Of a stretch of 64,000 nucleotides of DNA, positions 59,763-64,000 are shown one piece after another. This DNA comes from Aspidiotus rigidus. Taxonomy: Eukaryota > Arthropoda > Insecta > Hemiptera > Diaspididae. The notes under the pieces were generated by a model. It was not told the origin of the DNA. It saw only the letters and a list, made by a program, of their open reading frames with translations, and searched no databases. The stretch is from contig JAVHKY010000071.1 of NCBI GenBank assembly GCA_035079385.1, positions 1,056,001-1,120,000 of the forward strand, in the 5' to 3' direction. Position 1 is the first letter of the stretch. The number at the start of each line of letters is the position of its first letter. Position numbers and translations under genes: made by a program.

Positions 59763-61256
59763 TTAGACAGTTTGGCGTAAAAGATCTTCTAGTCTCATAT
59801 CGTTATGAGAGTCTACGGTTCCAGCAAATGGATTATTATTATTAATAGAAGTAACAGTATTTGCTCTAGATTTTGCATTCTCCTTCCAATTAGAACTATT
59901 TCCCTTTATGTTAGAACTACTACTACTCGTATTACAATTATCATTATTCTTAGCGAGGTCTCGACTACCTTCACAATCATCTAACTTACTTAAATTACGT
60001 GATTTTAACTCATCACCATTATTATTATTATTATTATTAGTCACTTGACTGTCTCGTCTGTAGTTCTTAGGTGACGGGCAAACGGAGGCGATGTGGCCCG
60101 ATCCGCCACAATTATAACATTTAGGCTTAATTTTGTTATTAAAATTCTGATTACCTGAACTCGGACTACGAAAATTTTTATTATTATTAAAACACCGATT
60201 TCGTTCACTAAAACCACTATGAGCCACACCAACAAAACTATGATTTACATTTTCTCTTTTGTATGCCTTATGTGCATCGGTGATTTTGATCTTGAGCACG
60301 TTGATGTTTCTTTCTTCCAAAGGTAACATGGAAAACCAGTCTCTACCGCTGTTGAAGTAGGATGGAAGGCTTGATTTGAAAATCTTCAACTCTTCGATTT
60401 TGGAGAGCTCACCTTCACTCATTTTATAATTCCGCACATGAAGTTCGAATTTTTCAATATATTTTTCCATGTCTCCATCCACATGAAAAAACAAATTGTT
60501 CAATTCCCTTCGAGCCGTATCCTCGGCAGCACATGATTTTATAATGTATAGGGAATGTAATTTCTCCCACAAATCGAACGCTGTTTCACATTCTTCAACC
60601 TGAGCTATCACTCGCGGGCTCAGTTTTTCAAAAATTAAGGTCATTGTTTTTGCGTTATCCATGCTGTATTCGACCCATTTCTGATCTGACTCGTTGTCTT
60701 TTGCCGAAGACAAAAAGTCCTTCGCAGCAACACCATTCGTGATATATTTCTGTAAGCCATGACCAGCAATGGTCCATTTCATACTTATAAGCCACTGAGA
60801 AAAGTTTTTTGTATCAAAAACAAAAACTCTTGAATCGCGAATATTCTCCATTTTTACGGTAAAATTCGATTTATAGGTATCGCCCTTCTTATCTTCTTTG
60901 TTGTTAGAGTCAGCCGCACTACCAATGACTTTACTGCACAACAGGTTTAATTCTGCCGTATTCCCTTTTTTAGAGCTCGAACGCGCACTTTCTTCTGTTT
61001 CCCGTTCTTCGATGACTGTTGGCAGTTTTGAACTTGATATTGTTAGAACTTTGAATCGGCCTAATACTTCCCCGACTGTCACATTGGACTTGACACAAGA
61101 ATCTGATGTAAGATGATGAGTCTTTTTTTTGCAACCGTTCACTTCTTCTCGGAGTACCTGGTACTGGGTTGTCTCTTTGTTCGGCATCAATTGAATTTTT
61201 ATCCATCCAGAGATTACGAAAAATAAAATTCGATCTCGACCACAATGTAGGACCAA
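59763..61256 (-). CDS. copia-type Gag polyprotein, intact
   Basis: A 497-codon uninterrupted frame beginning 67 bp inside the 5' LTR. Gag forms the virus-like particle and binds the element RNA. From MENIRDSR at residue 136 (nt 60851) the protein looks like an ordinary copia/Ty1 Gag: FDTKNFSQWLISMKW near residue 148, TAFDLWEKLHSLYI, LFFHVDGDMEKYIEKFE (UBN2-like capsid region), and the zinc knuckle CYNCGGSGHIASVC (CX2CX4HX4C) near residue 380. An N- and S-rich low-complexity tail follows. The first 135 residues are not recognised; the true start may be MENIRD. Stop TAA at 59763. An intact frame with near-identical LTRs implies recent activity supported in trans. Confidence 0.9.
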   Translation of the reverse strand: MVLHCGRDRILFFVISGWIKIQLMPNKETTQYQVLREEVNGCKKKTHHLTSDSCVKSNVTVGEVLGRFKVLTISSSKLPTVIEERETEESARSSSKKGNTAELNLLCSKVIGSAADSNNKEDKKGDTYKSNFTVKMENIRDSRVFVFDTKNFSQWLISMKWTIAGHGLQKYITNGVAAKDFLSSAKDNESDQKWVEYSMDNAKTMTLIFEKLSPRVIAQVEECETAFDLWEKLHSLYIIKSCAAEDTARRELNNLFFHVDGDMEKYIEKFELHVRNYKMSEGELSKIEELKIFKSSLPSYFNSGRDWFSMLPLEERNINVLKIKITDAHKAYKRENVNHSFVGVAHSGFSERNRCFNNNKNFRSPSSGNQNFNNKIKPKCYNCGGSGHIASVCPSPKNYRRDSQVTNNNNNNNGDELKSRNLSKLDDCEGSRDLAKNNDNCNTSSSSSNIKGNSSNWKENAKSRANTVTSINNNNPFAGTVDSHNDMRLEDLLRQTV

Positions 61257-61322
61257 TTCACAAATGACAGAAACACAAAAAATTGATGGTTAGCAAATCG
61301 CAATCCGAACGCTTAGCTACCA

Positions 61323-61512
61323 TGTTGAGGAAAAATAAAGGAAAAGAATTGTTCGCATCACACACAGTCGATATTTTATTAACTAGAAAAGTACACAACT
61401 CAACGTGGCACACAGCCGATAAACCAACTTACATATGATAAGCAGTCACACAGCTGCCAGATTAAAAGAGAGAGGAGGGGAGTGATGACGGGCGCGTTGA
61501 TAAACCACAACA
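61323..61512 (-). repeat. 5' LTR of the gag-only element
   Basis: 190 bp. On the minus strand it ends CCTCAACA immediately before TGGTAGCTAAGCG (61322-61310), the candidate primer-binding site. Confidence 0.95.
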
Positions 61513-62262
61513 CAACGAACACTCACACATAGATACACACGCAAGTCGACTTTAAAGCTTAATTACAGCTTCTGTGTTTCAGTTATTGATAAAGTACATA
61601 ATACAAAAACGTCCTTCCTTAGTTCGATAACTTCATTTTGTGCAAATTTCAGCACATATAATTCGCTAAAGGCTTAGAACACTAACGACATAAAAACGCA
61701 CTTCGCTCTTATAATGTAGATAAATATAAAAGCTGTCCGAAAAACTGAACCAGCCTAACGCAGCGATCAAGTTTGATTTTCGTTTATATTTTTACTCTTT
61801 TATTTCATATCACCTCTCTCCAAGTCTTCTTTGTTTCTGTTGTTCCTGGTTTGTTTCCTAATTAGAGACAAAAATGAGGCGCTGCTACTCGGTACTCCGA
61901 TATAGACTTTCACAATAAAACACACGTCGCACTCGGAATGTAATAGTTAAAAGTTGTTTTTAAACCTTCATTCAAAATTTAATTATTTCGTTGTTTGATT
62001 TAATTCATATAGTGCTTAAAATTTCAAGCCATTGCAAATTGGCACCTATTTAATTATTGATATCTCGCCTCTCTTTTAAGAAAGAACTTTCATCTACTTT
62101 TTACAAGAAAAAACAAACAGTCAACAACAAACTTGTTAATTTTCAATTTTGATACTTCTAAGTAGGTGATTGCCTGTAGAAGTATCCCACCTAGTTCCAT
62201 TTTAGTTTTCTTACTGTTTCTGTAAAGTATTGGTTCCCACTCATTTTCTTCTTTATAATTTT
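61513..62262. other. unassigned intron sequence
   Basis: No gene or repeat recognised. Confidence 0.35.
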
Positions 62263-62375
62263 ACCGGGTATTACAATCGAAGCAAGGTGAGTAGGGGGAG
62301 GGGGCAATAAACTTTCTCGACGTTTTAGACGTCCTAGATCACTACTAGCATAAAAAATTTCCGGGTTTTATATAT
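62263..62375 (+). repeat. head segment of the composite repeat, hairpin lost
   Basis: ACCGGGTATTACAATCGAAG then GGGGGAGGGGGCAATAAACT, colinear with 19735-19850. The CTAGAAAAG hairpin has been replaced. It ends at a short TATATA run as the other copies do. Confidence 0.7.
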
Positions 62376-62578
62376 GTAAGAATGCACGCATTCTTCTTGT
62401 CTTCTACTACTCGCAGGTTTCTTTCTGCATGTAGACTTTATAAGGTATTTTGATAGTTATCTGGTTATCTTCCGAGAGCAGTCAGCTGACCTGCATTTCC
62501 TATGGGACTCTCGACTTATTGTTTCGATTCAGTGTTTTCACTGCATCGACATGATTTGTTAAGATTTTATATATATAC

Positions 62579-63449
62579 CCGCCAGCTATATGTTGAGTTG
62601 GTATCTGTGTTTTGTAAATATTTGGATTTTAACAGTAAGAGCTAACTTGACAGACAAAGGCTGTATTTCAGCAAAAAAAAAGACTAATTCATCAATATTT
62701 TCCAGTTGCAATGATTAAAGAACTGGATGGACAGTAGGTAAAAAGCCTGCCATACCCCTGACATGCATTTTATCAGTCTGTATAGAGTCATGAGACGCAT
62801 TCAGTCGTTTCCTATATGAGAAACCGGATGTAATTTTCACAATTCGTCCTCGAACCCAGTACTTGTACTTAGGTAGTTTCAAACTCTCATGACGATGCCA
62901 GATAACTCGCAGCTTATTTCGTTAACTGCTCGGGATATTGCCTTCATTAACTGTTTAATCGAGACCAGCAGTCAACCTGTTTTGTGGGAATTTCTTTGTT
63001 TATACTACCTTGGGAGTTTGAACTTGAAAGTCCATATTTCTCCAAGTCTATCCACCCCCTCCTATCAGATACATCTCAATATTCGACATTTTTCCAAATC
63101 CCACGTTTTGCCGGGGCGGTCAACGCCCGTCATTTTTCTCCAATTTACCCCCTCCCCTCCATTAAATAGGTTCTCTGTTGAAAAACAGCCATACTATTAA
63201 CGCATTACATCAGTCTGCGTGGACGCATGACACTTACTTAGTTGTTTTTTTGTATGAGAAATAGATGTATACTTTTCACATTTCTCTCTCAAACCCAGTA
63301 TCTTTTTTTAGGTAGTTTCAAAGTCTGACGACAATATTCACCTGATGTACGGATATAGTTACTCGTATCACAAAAGAGGAGGAAATTTTCAAGAAATTAT
63401 TTTACATAAATGTCTCCTTTTAAAATCGAAAGTTGGTTTCATTGCAAAG
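62579..63449 (+). repeat. 0.9-kb dispersed duplication, copy 2
   Basis: Colinear with 48073-48970 throughout and highly similar, with scattered substitutions and small indels. It is followed directly by the inverted 168-bp-type unit at 63475. Its frames (for example 62889-63200) are interrupted relative to copy 1 and no protein is recognised, so it is likely a non-coding mobile repeat. Confidence 0.8.
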
Positions 63450-63474
63450 GAAACTACAATATAAAAATATGTAA

Positions 63475-63575
63475 AACTTGTACATCGTCAGATATAATGC
63501 TACAATATGGCCTAGTTACAAAAAATTTATCGGGTAGTTTCGGAGGAGTATCGCGAGCGAAAAAATCTTATACAT
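63475..63575 (-). repeat. inverted fragment of the 168-bp unit
   Basis: Reverse complement of the TCCTCCGAAACTACCCGATG ... GTGCACCTGCA segment seen at 19880-19960. The plus strand reads ATCGGGTAGTTTCGGAGGAG. Confidence 0.7.
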
Positions 63576-63616
63576 AATAAATAATAAATAAATAAATGAA
63601 TAAACAATAAAGTTGA

Positions 63617-63718
63617 GGCTATTTGTCGGTATATACTTACAAATAAAAAGCTATTTGTCGGTATATACCTACAAATAAAAAGCTATTCGTCGGTATATGT
63701 AACAACGAATGAAAAGCT
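63617..63718 (+). repeat. three-copy tandem repeat, 32-bp unit
   Basis: GCTATTTGTCGGTATATACC plus TACAAATAAAAA is repeated three times with few changes. Confidence 0.85.
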
Positions 63719-64000
63719 GTAGATCGGAGAAGGATTTGTAAGAAGACGCTTTTTCTATACTCTGTTCAAAATAAGAACGAATCCAGTCATTGAAATTCTC
63801 TACTGTTCATATCCTGAGTACGCGCGAGAAATATAACATTGTACTGCCCATTGCAATGAGTATTGCCTCCTTAGCGTCTTGTCACGGCATGGAGCCATTT
63901 CAGGAATGTATAACGGCCCTCAAAAAGAGAACAAAGCTCTGCCGTACGATGGAATGGACGTAACTGAATATCAACGATCAGCAAAAAAGGAAATTTTTGC
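63719..64000. other. unassigned sequence at window edge
   Basis: Nothing recognised. Confidence 0.3.

Larger units (their letters stand above)
59308..61512 (-). mobile_element. copia-like gag-only LTR retrotransposon (TR-GAG type)
   Basis: Two 190-bp direct LTRs (59308-59497 and 61323-61512) differ at only four positions. In element orientation they read TGTTGTGGTTTATC ... CCTCAACA. Directly after the 5' LTR comes TGGTAGCTAAGCG, a primer-site sequence resembling the initiator-Met-type copia PBS. Directly before the 3' LTR is the polypurine tract AGGGGGGA. Between them is a single long frame encoding Gag. Only about 265 bp separate the Gag stop from the 3' LTR, so protease, integrase, RT and RNase H are absent. 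The flanking 5-mers do not match. Confidence 0.93.

Overview
This is eukaryotic, almost certainly insect, DNA. The only confident host coding sequence is two exons of the transcription factor grainyhead (grh), both on the + strand: 11359-11521 and 55313-55424. Together they encode a contiguous piece of the CP2/grainyhead DNA-binding domain. They have clean AG/GT borders and matching phase 0 at the junction, so 11522-55312 is a single intron of about 43.8 kb. The rest of the grh gene lies outside the window or was not found. AT-rich spacers, frequent TACCTA/GTAGGTAC strings and a mix of BEL, Penelope, MULE, R4-like and copia relics suggest a repeat-rich arthropod, possibly hemipteran. The order-level guess is weak.

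Layout. 0-11.3 kb (upstream of the grh exon): a 381-bp foldback element; an RTE-like 3' tail; and a nested MULE whose long subrepeat-bearing ends lie near 2.94 and 9.80 kb. The MULE is interrupted by another repeat family, which in turn holds a degenerate BEL/Pao retrotransposon with intact LTRs and a TAGTT target duplication. 11.5-24 kb: a Tigger/pogo deletion derivative; a Penelope-like element split in two by LINE fragments, including an R4/Dong-type endonuclease end flanked by TAA repeats; LINE RNase H remnants; and a FLYWCH-containing MULE derivative that has lost its catalytic core. 25-36 kb: a second foldback, three copies of a dispersed AT-rich repeat (one carrying a 136-bp MITE absent from its sister), an R4-like RT fragment, and tandem hairpin monomers. 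38-42 kb: a cluster of short TIR elements plus a MULE with a SWIM zinc finger. 48-55 kb: a long duplication, an R1-like RT relic, a MITE inside a minisatellite, and inverted copies of the 35-kb repeat. 55-64 kb (next grh intron): large microsatellites, a minus-strand RPA70-like OB-fold gene fragment with a 46-bp intron, and a structurally complete copia-like LTR element encoding only Gag (59308-61512).

No CRISPR, rRNA or complete tRNA was seen. The window reads as a developmental regulator's introns serving as a reservoir of nested transposons. The most notable items are the giant intron inside the grh DNA-binding domain, the gag-only LTR element, the filled/empty MITE site pair, the split Penelope element, and the tandem hairpin repeat.
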